A DNA stretch of 35,839 bases, taken from positions 1 through 35,839 of the IMG/VR virus record IMGVR_UViG_3300044679_000059; one strand, 5' to 3'. Positions 1 to 6,426 of this stretch are shown piece after piece; within the stretch, counting starts at the first letter, position 1; each line of letters begins with the position of its first letter. Position numbers and translations under genes: made by a program. A model generated the notes under the pieces. The model did not search any database. It saw only the letters and a program-made list of their open reading frames with translations, and was not told where the DNA came from. The DNA is from a virus.

Positions 1-52
1 TTGGTAATCGTCTTAAAAGATGAATTTAAATTCAAAAAGGAGTAATAAAATA

Positions 53-433
53 ATGGAATCCATTAAAAAAGAAAAACTTGATTTCTCGGAAATTAAGATA
101 TTTCAAAAAAGAAAAGCTCATGAAGGAGCCGCTCAGATACGGATTACTGAGGATGGTAAAATAAATTTCAGCATTCATTTCCGAAGAAAAAATGCAGACA
201 TATTCAATAAATATGAATGGGTTCAATTAGGGTATTTAGAGAGGCCTCATATTTTCGTTTTAAAAATGTGCCCTTCAAGAGAGGAAGAAGCATATAAATT
301 AAGGGCCTCTCTTCCCGCGCATCAATGTTTTGTACATTTTAATTTGGATGTTAAAAAAATACATGGCTTGTATTTACCTAATTTGGAAATGTTTGATAAA
401 CACCCGGTAATATGTATAAAATTAAAAAAATAG
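53..433 (+). CDS. Hypothetical early protein, 126 aa
   Basis: I do not recognise the family. I chose ATG 53 because AAGGAG (37-42) lies ten bases upstream; an in-frame ATG at 20 has no ribosome binding site. The protein is soluble and basic, with no membrane segment. Its pattern (a short 'DGKI' strand, a mid-protein 'MCP' segment, a late 'GLYLPNLEMF' segment) loosely matches the 132-aa protein at 34947-35345, so the two may be diverged paralogues. It belongs to the rightward early operon that crosses the sequence ends, and its promoter candidate is at 35600-35627. The first 147 bases recur at 35693-35839 with one change (codon 26, Ala to Pro). Confidence 0.75.
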   Translation: MESIKKEKLDFSEIKIFQKRKAHEGAAQIRITEDGKINFSIHFRRKNADIFNKYEWVQLGYLERPHIFVLKMCPSREEEAYKLRASLPAHQCFVHFNLDVKKIHGLYLPNLEMFDKHPVICIKLKK

Positions 434-457
434 ATGCCGATTTATTGAAATAATGTT

Positions 458-1036
458 ATGGATAACAAATTACCGAAAGCTCATAGAGGATTGTTAGCGA
501 AGAAATACACCAAAAGTGGAACTCTTAGAAAAGATGTTGCCAAAAAAGAGCGTATTGACGCTGAAATTGATTCAATGTGGAAAGCGTGTTTTAATTTAAA
601 ATTGAACAGAGGTCAAAAGTTACAGCTAATTCGAGGAAGTATAGGATGCCGTCAAAGAAAAGATATCCAGCAACACATACCACAGATGACGCGTTTTGTT
701 ATTCAAAAATATGAAGAGAATAAAAATCTACCCTCTCTATTATACCTGAAACTATTGGCCCAAGAAGTTAATAAGCGTGAACGAATACGAATAAAAAAAG
801 GAACGAGAATGCTTATCCTTAGTAGAAAACTAGACGAAATGATGTGCATAGGAGATGATATAAAATTGACCATACTAGATGTAAGAGGCCGACAAGTAAG
901 AATAGGGATTGAAGCGCCTAAAGATGTGGTTATTCATCGAGAAGAGATTTACGAGAAGGTGAAAGAGCAAGAACAGTTCATCAAGAAGGGGCTTGAGCAT
1001 TATTCAAAAGAGAAAGAGGAAGTAAAAGATGATTGA
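458..1036 (+). CDS. csrA: CsrA-domain protein (N-terminal extension plus CsrA)
   Basis: The last 75 of 192 residues form a complete CsrA/RsmA RNA-binding domain. Numbered from its own Met (residue 118), it has MLILSRK at the start, IGDD, the [11 protein letters not shown] core and HREEIY, and it keeps Leu4, Arg6 and Arg44, which bind GGA motifs in the family. CsrA dimers usually repress or stabilise mRNAs by binding around ribosome binding sites. Residues 1-117 are basic and unrecognised. Normal CsrA is about 61-65 aa, so this is either a fusion or a nested gene: ATG 458 has no clear Shine-Dalgarno, whereas the internal ATG 809 has AAGGA six bases upstream. A lysine/glutamate tail of about 25 residues follows the domain. 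The gene end overlaps the next small gene. Targets, host or phage, are unknown. Confidence 0.9.
   Translation: MDNKLPKAHRGLLAKKYTKSGTLRKDVAKKERIDAEIDSMWKACFNLKLNRGQKLQLIRGSIGCRQRKDIQQHIPQMTRFVIQKYEENKNLPSLLYLKLLAQEVNKRERIRIKKGTRMLILSRKLDEMMCIGDDIKLTILDVRGRQVRIGIEAPKDVVIHREEIYEKVKEQEQFIKKGLEHYSKEKEEVKDD
798..811 (+). promoter_or_regulatory. Internal ribosome binding site and start for a standalone CsrA
   Basis: AAGGA (798-802) lies six bases before ATG 809-811, in frame with the larger ORF, exactly where the CsrA domain begins. This is a much better initiation site than the one at 458, so a 75-aa CsrA is probably made, alone or together with the 192-aa form. Confidence 0.65.
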
Positions 1037-1178
1037 ATTCATGCCATTATTAGCGACCTTAACTATTTTTTTATTGCTCGGCATGTTGCTAGGGATGGTT
1101 TACGCGATAAATAAACAACTTGGAAGGATTATAGACCTGATCATTGCTATAGAAACTCACCGAAGGAACCAAAAATGA
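1029..1178 (+). CDS. Small membrane protein, 49 aa
   Basis: A short ORF with one hydrophobic segment of about 22 residues near the N-terminus (residues 5-26, Leu-rich, ending before AINKQ) and a basic tail ending HRRNQK. The start overlaps the end of the CsrA-domain gene and the stop overlaps the next ATG (ATGA, 1175-1178), so translation is probably coupled. It begins Met-Ile-Glu, as does the next gene, and the two look like a tandem pair of single-span proteins. Holin, pinholin or spanin-like roles are possible, but nothing here proves them and the lysozyme gene is far away. Confidence 0.6.
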   Translation: MIEFMPLLATLTIFLLLGMLLGMVYAINKQLGRIIDLIIAIETHRRNQK

Positions 1179-1372
1179 TTGAATGGATAACTTTGATAAC
1201 TGAACTCTTAATATGGACTGTTCTCGTTTGGTTTATTTATGATCACATGAAAAGAGTTGATAAGCTACAAGAATGTGTAGAAAGCGTTACCAAAATGTAT
1301 GTTCAGCTTACATGGAGAGTAGAAGACTTAGAAAAGAAATGTGTCATAACTCAAAAAACTATTGACACATAA
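1175..1372 (+). CDS. Small membrane protein with coiled coil, 65 aa
   Basis: It has one N-terminal hydrophobic segment (residues 5-22, ending WFIYDHMKR) followed by a charged helix with heptad character (about 27-57), so it is probably an inner-membrane anchor with a cytoplasmic coiled coil. The ATG sits in an ATGA overlap with the upstream 49-aa gene, and GAAGGA (1162-1167) provides the ribosome binding site. The promoter of the downstream replication gene overlaps its last codons. A lysis or membrane-association role is conceivable but not shown. Confidence 0.65.
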   Translation: MIEWITLITELLIWTVLVWFIYDHMKRVDKLQECVESVTKMYVQLTWRVEDLEKKCVITQKTIDT

Positions 1373-1391
1373 GAAATTAGGCAGGTATACT
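1362..1391 (+). promoter_or_regulatory. Sigma70 promoter of the replication gene
   Basis: TTGACA (1362-1367) and TATACT (1386-1391) are separated by 18 bases. The -10 lies inside an inverted repeat (1383-1415), so repression by a dimeric repressor would be simple. Predicted transcription would start near 1398, only about 20 bases before the GTG start. Confidence 0.65.
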
Positions 1392-1415
1392 CTCCCGTAC
1401 AAAGATAGTATACCT
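1383..1415 (+). promoter_or_regulatory. Operator-like inverted repeat with two GTATAC sites
   Basis: AGGTATACT (1383-1391) and AGTATACCT (1407-1415) are perfect 9-base inverted arms with a 15-base spacer. Each arm contains the palindrome GTATAC, and the two are 23 bases apart, about two helical turns. The repeat covers the -10 and start region of the promoter, as expected for an operator. The binding protein is unknown; the 79-aa HTH protein or the initiator itself are candidates. Confidence 0.6.
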
Positions 1416-1417
1416 TA

Positions 1418-2794
1418 GTGTATAGTACTTTTGAAAGTAGAAGTGCAATGATGCATGACATATATCAAACAAGATTGACTACCGCTCTCGGAAATAAGTA
1501 TAGTATGGAACTCTCAGTTAAGCAAACAAAATTTTTCCCCTTCCAGGATTCATTGAATCAAAAATCAGTTTTTGTTATCAGTCGAGCCGTTAAATATCAT
1601 TTTCAAAAAGACGACAGGATAAGCCACACATGGCGTACTTGGGAGTTTCTTTACGATTTAGCCCATTATGACCCCGAGTATAAAGTTAGATTATCTTTAT
1701 GGGATATTGTTAATCGTCTCCCTACTTCAATAAGTTTGTCTACCGTACAACGGCATATACGTTTGCTTGTCGCTACCGGATGGTTGTTTATAATTAATAC
1801 AAAAACCAAATATGGCACAGCCCCCAACATTTATAAGATAGGCATTCCCGAACATCTGATGCCAGAGATTACTCGGATGCAAGATAGAAAATTTAAAGTA
1901 GTCCCAACGGTCGATTATTCTTGCCCCCCTTCTCAGATTACCCCCCCCCTCGATAGGGGAGGGCCCCCCATTTCCGCTGATAATAAAAGTTATCAGGTGG
2001 TAGATACTTATCCTTCACAGGATGACACCCAAATCCCTCAAACTATCCCTTTTCAGCGGTTGGTCATCAGTGACCACCCTAATATTAGTCCTAAAGATAA
2101 TATAACTAACTACACGGAACTACCTCCAATTGAATACCCAGAGATTACATTCACAGAAGTCGTTGACGCCATAAGAATTGAGTTAGTTAGTGAAGATTCT
2201 TCGGGGGAAGGGGAGAAGAGGGGAGAAGAGAAAGACCCACTGCAAGAAGCGATTCAATACGTGAACAAAGTTTGCGCAGAAGGCCATTACGGAAGCACCT
2301 CGGAGCAAGTTATCAATACGCTAGAAGCCACGCTTGCCAATGCGGGACAAGAAGAAAAATCCGCTAGCAAAGCATTTGACGATGCAGCAGGGGGCGATAA
2401 GTTCAGAGCGATGAGGACAATGCAGGACAAGAGCGCATTCACCTATCAAATCAAAACGCAACTGGAAAATTTCAAGAGAATGGCAGACAGGATTGCAGCT
2501 AATAGGGTCTCGGTTCAGCAGGAAGATGGGAAATTGGGCGCTCCGGGTTTATGTTTTACAGAAGAAGATTTTAATGCTCTACATCAAAAATTAAAAAAAC
2601 TTCGCATTAAAGTGGTTGACATTAAAAAAATTATGATTGAAGTAATATGGTCGATTTGCTTTGGCTCTTTCAAAATCTGCAAGAGAACAGGGCGCGATAA
2701 TACGACAGAGCAGGGAAGGCGAGATTGCATTGAAGCTGCCGTCTATTTGATTTGTGTAGGGAAGTGGTCAACACCAAAAGGAATGATACATTAG
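1418..2794 (+). CDS. Putative replication initiator (winged-helix protein)
   Basis: A 458-aa protein. Residues about 40-150 resemble phage/plasmid replication proteins with a helix-turn-helix (LSLWDIVNRL, STVQRHIRLL, ATGWLFI, then a Y-x-x-G wing near the GIPEHLM segment), a pattern seen in O-protein or RepA-like initiators. A proline-rich linker follows (about 165-245), then a charged region and a C-terminal domain (about 370-458) I do not recognise. GTG 1418 is the longest start; ATG 1448 or 1451 are alternatives and neither has a strong ribosome binding site. The linker DNA carries several dyads and C/G runs that could be the origin, as in lambda O. Base composition becomes more GC-rich after about 2190, suggesting a mosaic gene. 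No ATPase motif is visible, so it probably recruits host helicase. Confidence 0.65.
   Translation: MYSTFESRSAMMHDIYQTRLTTALGNKYSMELSVKQTKFFPFQDSLNQKSVFVISRAVKYHFQKDDRISHTWRTWEFLYDLAHYDPEYKVRLSLWDIVNRLPTSISLSTVQRHIRLLVATGWLFIINTKTKYGTAPNIYKIGIPEHLMPEITRMQDRKFKVVPTVDYSCPPSQITPPLDRGGPPISADNKSYQVVDTYPSQDDTQIPQTIPFQRLVISDHPNISPKDNITNYTELPPIEYPEITFTEVVDAIRIELVSEDSSGEGEKRGEEKDPLQEAIQYVNKVCAEGHYGSTSEQVINTLEATLANAGQEEKSASKAFDDAAGGDKFRAMRTMQDKSAFTYQIKTQLENFKRMADRIAANRVSVQQEDGKLGAPGLCFTEEDFNALHQKLKKLRIKVVDIKKIMIEVIWSICFGSFKICKRTGRDNTTEQGRRDCIEAAVYLICVGKWSTPKGMIH
1941..2112 (+). other. Candidate replication origin inside the initiator gene
   Basis: Within the linker coding region are a C9 run (1941-1949), CCCC/GGGG arms (1946-1949 and 1956-1959), TGATAA/TTATCA (1978-1983, 1990-1995), ATCC/GGAT (2010-2013, 2020-2023) and TGGTCA/TGACCA (2061-2066, 2071-2076), followed by an AT-rich stretch to 2112. 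Dyads plus AT-rich DNA inside an initiator gene recall lambda-type origins. No clear iterons were seen, so this is inference. Confidence 0.35.
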
Positions 2795-2800
2795 TAAAAA

Positions 2801-2835
2801 GATGTGCCAGGGTCCTTCCTGCCCGTAAGTACATC
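2801..2835 (+). other. Hairpin just after the initiator gene
   Basis: GATGT (2801-2805) pairs with ACATC (2831-2835), with an inner CAGG/CCTG pair (2808-2811, 2818-2821). It sits between the stop codon and two terminators, so it may take part in attenuation or antitermination. It has no T-run of its own. Confidence 0.35.
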
Positions 2836-2842
2836 TTAAAAA

Positions 2843-2897
2843 CTCTCTCAGCAAAAGTTTTCTTAATTTTTCTTTTGCTATAGGAGAGGGGTTTTTT
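2843..2897 (+). terminator. Rho-independent terminator 1
   Basis: GCAAAAG (2851-2857) pairs with CTTTTGC (2872-2878), and the outer CTCTC (2843-2847) pairs with GAGAG (2884-2888). The stem is followed by GGG and six T (2892-2897). It closes the rightward early/replication transcript. Confidence 0.8.
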
Positions 2898-2898
2898 A

Positions 2899-2937
2899 AC
2901 CGCTCAAGTTTATATCCTTCCTTGAGCGGTATTTTTT
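2899..2937 (+). terminator. Rho-independent terminator 2
   Basis: ACCGCTCAAG (2899-2908) and CTTGAGCGGT (2921-2930) form a perfect ten-base stem with a 12-base loop, followed by a T-run (2932-2937). It directly follows terminator 1 and leaves only 19 bases before the next start codon. Confidence 0.88.
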
Positions 2938-2956
2938 ATGCACATGGAGTGCTATA

Positions 2957-3298
2957 ATGACGGAAGCAGATGAACAAATAGCACTTGTACAGTGGCTAAA
3001 TCTTAAAAAAATATTATACTACCACATCCCCAATGGACTACGTCGGCATATTTTAGAGGCCAAAAAGCTGAAGAAAATGGGAGTTATGCCAGGCGTCCCC
3101 GATTTATGCATACCAATCCCAAACAAAAAGTATCACGGCTTATATATAGAACTGAAACGAACAGGCGGCGGACTTGTTTCCCCTGCACAATTGATATGGA
3201 TAGAGAAGCTTAATAATAATGGCTATATGGCTACGATTGCTAATGGTTTTGATGAAGCGGCTAAAGTAGTAGAAGGGTATTTGAATGACAAAAGATGA
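2957..3298 (+). CDS. VRR-NUC domain nuclease
   Basis: A 113-aa protein that is essentially one VRR-NUC domain, the small phage version of the PD-(D/E)XK nuclease superfamily (virus-type replication-repair nuclease, thought to cut branched DNA). Visible motifs are Glu3 and the HIPN segment (23-26), GVPDL with Asp49, YIELKR with Glu65 and Lys67, and the trailing Q78/W81 helix and small G89 strand. GGAG (2946-2949) precedes ATG 2957. It is the first gene after two terminators, with no convincing promoter between, and overlaps the next gene by 14 bases. A role in resolving replication or recombination intermediates before packaging is likely. Confidence 0.88.
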   Translation: MTEADEQIALVQWLNLKKILYYHIPNGLRRHILEAKKLKKMGVMPGVPDLCIPIPNKKYHGLYIELKRTGGGLVSPAQLIWIEKLNNNGYMATIANGFDEAAKVVEGYLNDKR

Positions 3299-3629
3299 AT
3301 TTATTCAAGAAATAGACAGGTTGCATGCAATTTATGGTCAATTTGTTATGGGGAAATGTGATGAGACCCACCCCGAAATGCAGCATTTTATTTTTGCTAG
3401 TAATTTAATCTTGACAGGCGTTAGTGCTCAAATGAGGTATAGCGAAGGAGATACTATCAATATTCCTGATTTCATAGATGGTCATGAAAGAATTCGATAT
3501 TCTATGGAAGAAGATAAAATGCTGAGAAAAAACATGGCTGGTAAATCGACAATGGAAAAATCGGATATGATAGCTAATGTAGCGAGTGACGCACTTACTA
3601 GATTGGCGGATTACATAGATGGAAGATAA
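3285..3629 (+). CDS. Hypothetical protein, 114 aa
   Basis: Not recognised. A soluble, mostly helical, acidic protein starting MTKDEF, a style of N-terminus shared with the genes at 6423 and 6885 (MTNEEF, MTHEEF). AGAAGGG lies upstream. It overlaps the VRR-NUC gene by 14 bases and the next gene by 11, so translation is probably coupled. Confidence 0.7.
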   Translation: MTKDEFIQEIDRLHAIYGQFVMGKCDETHPEMQHFIFASNLILTGVSAQMRYSEGDTINIPDFIDGHERIRYSMEEDKMLRKNMAGKSTMEKSDMIANVASDALTRLADYIDGR

Positions 3630-3966
3630 AAGACTCCCGAAAGTAAAGGAATGGCAAGATAGTCTTCCGAAAGGGCCGAATGGTACTTTTGGAGAAACAT
3701 TAACAGCTAAGCAACTACAAGACTATATAAAATCATGTGAAGAAAGCAAACCAATTAATGAAAAAATATTAAATGAGGCACATGCTTTATGGCATGTTCT
3801 TAATAAAAAGGCAAAAACAGGACTTTCGTTAAACCAATTTACAGGCTTCTTAAATTCATTAACAAAACAAATTGAAGCGTCGGAAGGAACTGGCGATTGG
3901 CTCGGTCCAGAGTGGTGGGAAAGGATAAAGAAATATTTGAAGATTATAAAAAGGATGGGTAAATAA
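3619..3966 (+). CDS. Hypothetical protein, 115 aa
   Basis: Not recognised. It has a basic C-terminal helix (about 100-115, Lys/Ile-rich) after a Trp-rich stretch (DWLGPEWWERI, about 92-104). No membrane segment. It overlaps the preceding gene by 11 bases and is followed directly by the next ATG. Confidence 0.68.
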   Translation: MEDKRLPKVKEWQDSLPKGPNGTFGETLTAKQLQDYIKSCEESKPINEKILNEAHALWHVLNKKAKTGLSLNQFTGFLNSLTKQIEASEGTGDWLGPEWWERIKKYLKIIKRMGK

Positions 3967-4203
3967 ATGGTGTGTGACAGGAATATAACCGTATGGTTAG
4001 ATGATGTAGGTTATAATTATACTTTACAATCTGGTGTTATTACTAAGTATGGGGGCGCTGGAGGTAGTAGTGGTGGGATAGAAGACACCATTCACACGGA
4101 AAATTTTCCAAATTTGGAAGCTACAAATTATATAATAGTGGATGATGAAAAGGATGAGATTCTTATGACGATTCCATCTCATTACAAAGACACAAAAGGA
4201 TAA
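3967..4203 (+). CDS. Hypothetical protein, 78 aa
   Basis: Not recognised. Mostly beta-type sequence with a short Gly/Ser-rich linker (about 30-38). The ATG touches the preceding stop (TAA ATG), indicating coupling. Confidence 0.6.
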   Translation: MVCDRNITVWLDDVGYNYTLQSGVITKYGGAGGSSGGIEDTIHTENFPNLEATNYIIVDDEKDEILMTIPSHYKDTKG

Positions 4204-4207
4204 ATAG

Positions 4208-4414
4208 ATGGAAGATGAAGCGCTATCCTGTAAATTACAGATTTTAAACTTGTTGCACTATGCATTAGACGCAGCAGCTGGCCGTTTTGTTGAAGATGAG
4301 GAACTTTATGAGTTCATCACAAGAATGAGTCAGGAAATAAGAAAATTAAAAGGAGGGAGAGGGATAGTTAATCCTGATAATATTCACGTAGTCTGCAGTG
4401 AAAAGGATGAATAA
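4208..4414 (+). CDS. Hypothetical acidic protein, 68 aa
   Basis: Not recognised. A small acidic helical protein with two Cys. AAAGGA (4196-4201) lies upstream of ATG 4208. A gap of 37 bases follows, holding only an eight-codon ATG-to-TAG reading frame (4415-4441) of doubtful meaning. Confidence 0.58.
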   Translation: MEDEALSCKLQILNLLHYALDAAAGRFVEDEELYEFITRMSQEIRKLKGGRGIVNPDNIHVVCSEKDE

Positions 4415-4451
4415 ATGGATGAAAAATTAATTATTTTATAGAAGGGTAAGC

Positions 4452-4637
4452 ATGGGTAATTTACTTACTGAGAAAGTATGGGTCTATACTGTTTTACCCA
4501 TTAAAGAAGAGGGCCACACTATAGGATATTGCCAGATTTTTCGTGACGGAAAAGGAAATAAAAAAACTACTCTTCTTAATGCAATAGGAGATGAAATTGA
4601 AATTGTTGAAGAAGAGGGAGGAGCAATAGATGAATGA
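4452..4637 (+). CDS. Hypothetical protein, 61 aa
   Basis: Not recognised. A beta-rich small protein with a run of Glu near the C-terminus. GAAGGG precedes the ATG. Its end overlaps the next gene by eight bases. Confidence 0.58.
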   Translation: MGNLLTEKVWVYTVLPIKEEGHTIGYCQIFRDGKGNKKTTLLNAIGDEIEIVEEEGGAIDE

Positions 4638-4833
4638 TAATTATAATGCGAATGGGAAAAAGTTTCCTGTTGATTCTGAATCTCTAGCGTTATATGCCAA
4701 GATATTCAAAGAAACGCAAGAATTTTCCAAACAATGGAAACAGGAAATAAAAGAAATTGGCGAAAAAAGAGGATGGTTCAAGAGTCAATACCATGAGCCA
4801 ATGTATACGAGGTCTATAAAAAAGGAAGGATAG
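4630..4833 (+). CDS. Hypothetical protein, 67 aa
   Basis: Not recognised. Helical, Lys/Glu-rich in the middle (about 25-50). GGGAGGAGC supplies a strong ribosome binding site. The stop is directly followed by the HigA-like gene, so any toxin partner would be expected here or just after; this sequence does not resemble HigB. Confidence 0.58.
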   Translation: MNDNYNANGKKFPVDSESLALYAKIFKETQEFSKQWKQEIKEIGEKRGWFKSQYHEPMYTRSIKKEG

Positions 4834-5097
4834 ATGTCCATCACAAAACGCAAGCCTGATTCAGTTGGGACTATCTTACGCGAAGAGTTCATGTTTCCTC
4901 TTTGTATAACTGAGGAACAAATGATAGATGCCCTCCAGATAAATCAAGAATTGATTAGAGTTCTTGATGATGCTCTTTCTCCTCTTACATCAGAAATGAG
5001 TTCTTTTCTTGCTAGTTTCTTTAAAACAACTAAAGAATTTTGGCTTAATATCCAAAAAGACAATGGTGAGTGGAATGCAGCCAATAAGGAAGAATAG
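4834..5097 (+). CDS. HigA-like (XRE-type) antidote-family protein, 87 aa
   Basis: It matches the HigA/VapI-type antidote pattern: G-x-ILREEFM-x-PL at residues 12-23 and the closing FFKTTKEFWLNIQ at 62-74, the two best conserved segments of that family. HigA proteins neutralise HigB mRNA interferases and repress their own promoters. The central helices (25-58), where the DNA-binding helix would lie, are divergent from the family consensus, so DNA binding is uncertain. Neither neighbour looks like HigB, so this is an orphan, perhaps used against a host toxin-antitoxin system or as a regulator. AAGGA precedes the start. Confidence 0.72.
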   Translation: MSITKRKPDSVGTILREEFMFPLCITEEQMIDALQINQELIRVLDDALSPLTSEMSSFLASFFKTTKEFWLNIQKDNGEWNAANKEE

Positions 5098-5418
5098 ATG
5101 ACGCAAATTACATGGGAAGAAATTTGTAAAAATTATACAAAAAGAATAGAAGGGATGGCAAACCCATCCTCTAAAGAGGCTAAAAAAACTAAACGCTATA
5201 TAGCAGAAACGAGCCAGTTGTGTATGGAATTACAAGCTAGACTTACATTTAAGACTCAGACGGTAATTTCTGATGAAGATACATTAAATTTTTTAAGATT
5301 TATAGTGAGATTCTTTGATGAACTTCCTTCTTCTCCTGTTCTAACCATGGATTCAATTGGGCTAATGGTAAATCCTCCGCATGAATGCAATCTGAATGCA
5401 TCCAAAATTATTAATTAG
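5098..5418 (+). CDS. Hypothetical protein, 106 aa
   Basis: Not recognised. Lys-rich helical N-terminal half, hydrophobic/acidic second half. It begins directly after the HigA-like gene (TAG ATG), which would be the position of a toxin partner, but no HigB or RelE motif is visible. Confidence 0.63.
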   Translation: MTQITWEEICKNYTKRIEGMANPSSKEAKKTKRYIAETSQLCMELQARLTFKTQTVISDEDTLNFLRFIVRFFDELPSSPVLTMDSIGLMVNPPHECNLNASKIIN

Positions 5419-5432
5419 AAGAAGGAAGGCCA

Positions 5433-5666
5433 ATGACTAAAAACATATCTGGTGTAGCTTTAATGCGACCGTATGAGGAAGAATGCGATAGACAGTACCG
5501 CACTTTCTTGAAGGACAATCCTGATTTTAATCCTGAGCATCTACGCTATATATTAGAATCTGAAAAACAAACTCAAATTTTTTATGAGAAATTTGTAAAA
5601 GAATGCCCTAATTATAAAGAAGTGTTAAAAGAAGGCTTAAAAGAATTCGAAGAGAGGGTGAAGTAA
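5433..5666 (+). CDS. Hypothetical protein, 77 aa
   Basis: Not recognised. A charged helical protein. GAAGGAAGG supplies the ribosome binding site, and the stop overlaps the next ATG (TAATG). Confidence 0.62.
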   Translation: MTKNISGVALMRPYEEECDRQYRTFLKDNPDFNPEHLRYILESEKQTQIFYEKFVKECPNYKEVLKEGLKEFEERVK

Positions 5667-5893
5667 TGACTGACATAAAACCTCATGACCTACCTGTAAC
5701 GGTTCGGCTTCTGAAACTTGAGGCTGCTATTGAAAAATTGACTAATGAAATTGCAGAGATTCGGAAGACGTTCGTTGATAAAAAGCCTAAAGATACTCGC
5801 AGCACTAAAGGCTTTAAACGTTTCGGCGCTGATAGTTGGGTAGATGCAAAAGGGAATCGAGTAGTACCAGAGTGGGAGAAGAAAGAGAAATGA
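5666..5893 (+). CDS. Hypothetical coiled-coil protein, 75 aa
   Basis: Not recognised. Residues about 13-36 form a heptad-like helix (LLKLEAAIEKL, EIAEIRK), followed by a basic tail with Trp. The start overlaps the preceding stop and the end overlaps the next ATG (ATGA at 5890). Confidence 0.6.
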   Translation: MTDIKPHDLPVTVRLLKLEAAIEKLTNEIAEIRKTFVDKKPKDTRSTKGFKRFGADSWVDAKGNRVVPEWEKKEK

Positions 5894-6084
5894 AAGCTGC
5901 AAATGATATGACACTTCAAGAGCTAATGGATAGCCTCAAGCTAATTTACAATCAGTTAACGACTATTCCATGGCAAGATTTGAATAGACGCGTTACTCGA
6001 TTAGAGATTATAGAGAAGAGTGGAAGGCCTACAACTGCGTGGAATCACGTTAAGAAATGGTTTCAGCCAAAGGAAGACGAATGA
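5890..6084 (+). CDS. Hypothetical protein, 64 aa
   Basis: Not recognised. I chose ATG 5890 (ATGA overlap with the upstream stop) rather than an upstream in-frame start that would run far into the preceding gene. Like its neighbour it has a predicted coiled-coil stretch (about 8-38) and ends in acidic residues. It ends in an AAGGAAGACGAATGA junction that also starts the next gene. Confidence 0.6.
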   Translation: MKAANDMTLQELMDSLKLIYNQLTTIPWQDLNRRVTRLEIIEKSGRPTTAWNHVKKWFQPKEDE

Positions 6085-6251
6085 GTGAAGATTATAGGTG
6101 TTGTGGTATAACGCTTACTTATGAAGAAATGAAAGATTGGGGAAAGCCTGTTGAAGATGTAGAGGTACTGGGCATAGATGTGGGCATCGCCATCTTAGAA
6201 AGCTTACAAAGAATAGAGAAACATTTAGGGATTGTTAAGGAAGAAGAATGA
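6081..6251 (+). CDS. Hypothetical protein, 56 aa
   Basis: Not recognised. ATG 6081 lies in an ATGA overlap and has AAGGAAG upstream, better than the upstream in-frame ATG at 6057. It has a CC pair near the N-terminus and ends in a short amphipathic helix. Confidence 0.58.
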   Translation: MSEDYRCCGITLTYEEMKDWGKPVEDVEVLGIDVGIAILESLQRIEKHLGIVKEEE

Positions 6252-6252
6252 C

Positions 6253-6426
6253 ATGAGTTTATATATAAAAATAGAACTAGTGACTGAGGGCGGCAAAACG
6301 ATGTCTGAATTTTTTCTGGGAAAAATAGAAAATAAACTAACAGATGAAGAAGGCTTGCGCGTTAAAAATCTCATAAACGCACAAATAGATGAGTATTGTA
6401 AAGAAGAGATAAAGGAAGACGAATGA
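6253..6426 (+). CDS. Hypothetical protein, 57 aa
   Basis: Not recognised. ATG 6253 has AAGGAAG eight bases upstream; an internal ATG at 6301 would give 41 aa. Acidic, probably helical C-terminus. It ends in a second AAGGAAGACGAATGA junction identical in layout to that at 6070-6084. Confidence 0.52.
   Translation: MSLYIKIELVTEGGKTMSEFFLGKIENKLTDEEGLRVKNLINAQIDEYCKEEIKEDE

Noticed and set aside
2953-2958. TATAAT as -10 of a promoter for the VRR-NUC gene
   Set aside because: It overlaps the ATG, so a transcript would start after the start codon, and no -35 fits.
5683-5919. Minus-strand frames inside the small-gene block
   Set aside because: Opposite to a coupled plus-strand operon with regular ribosome binding sites; no promoter.
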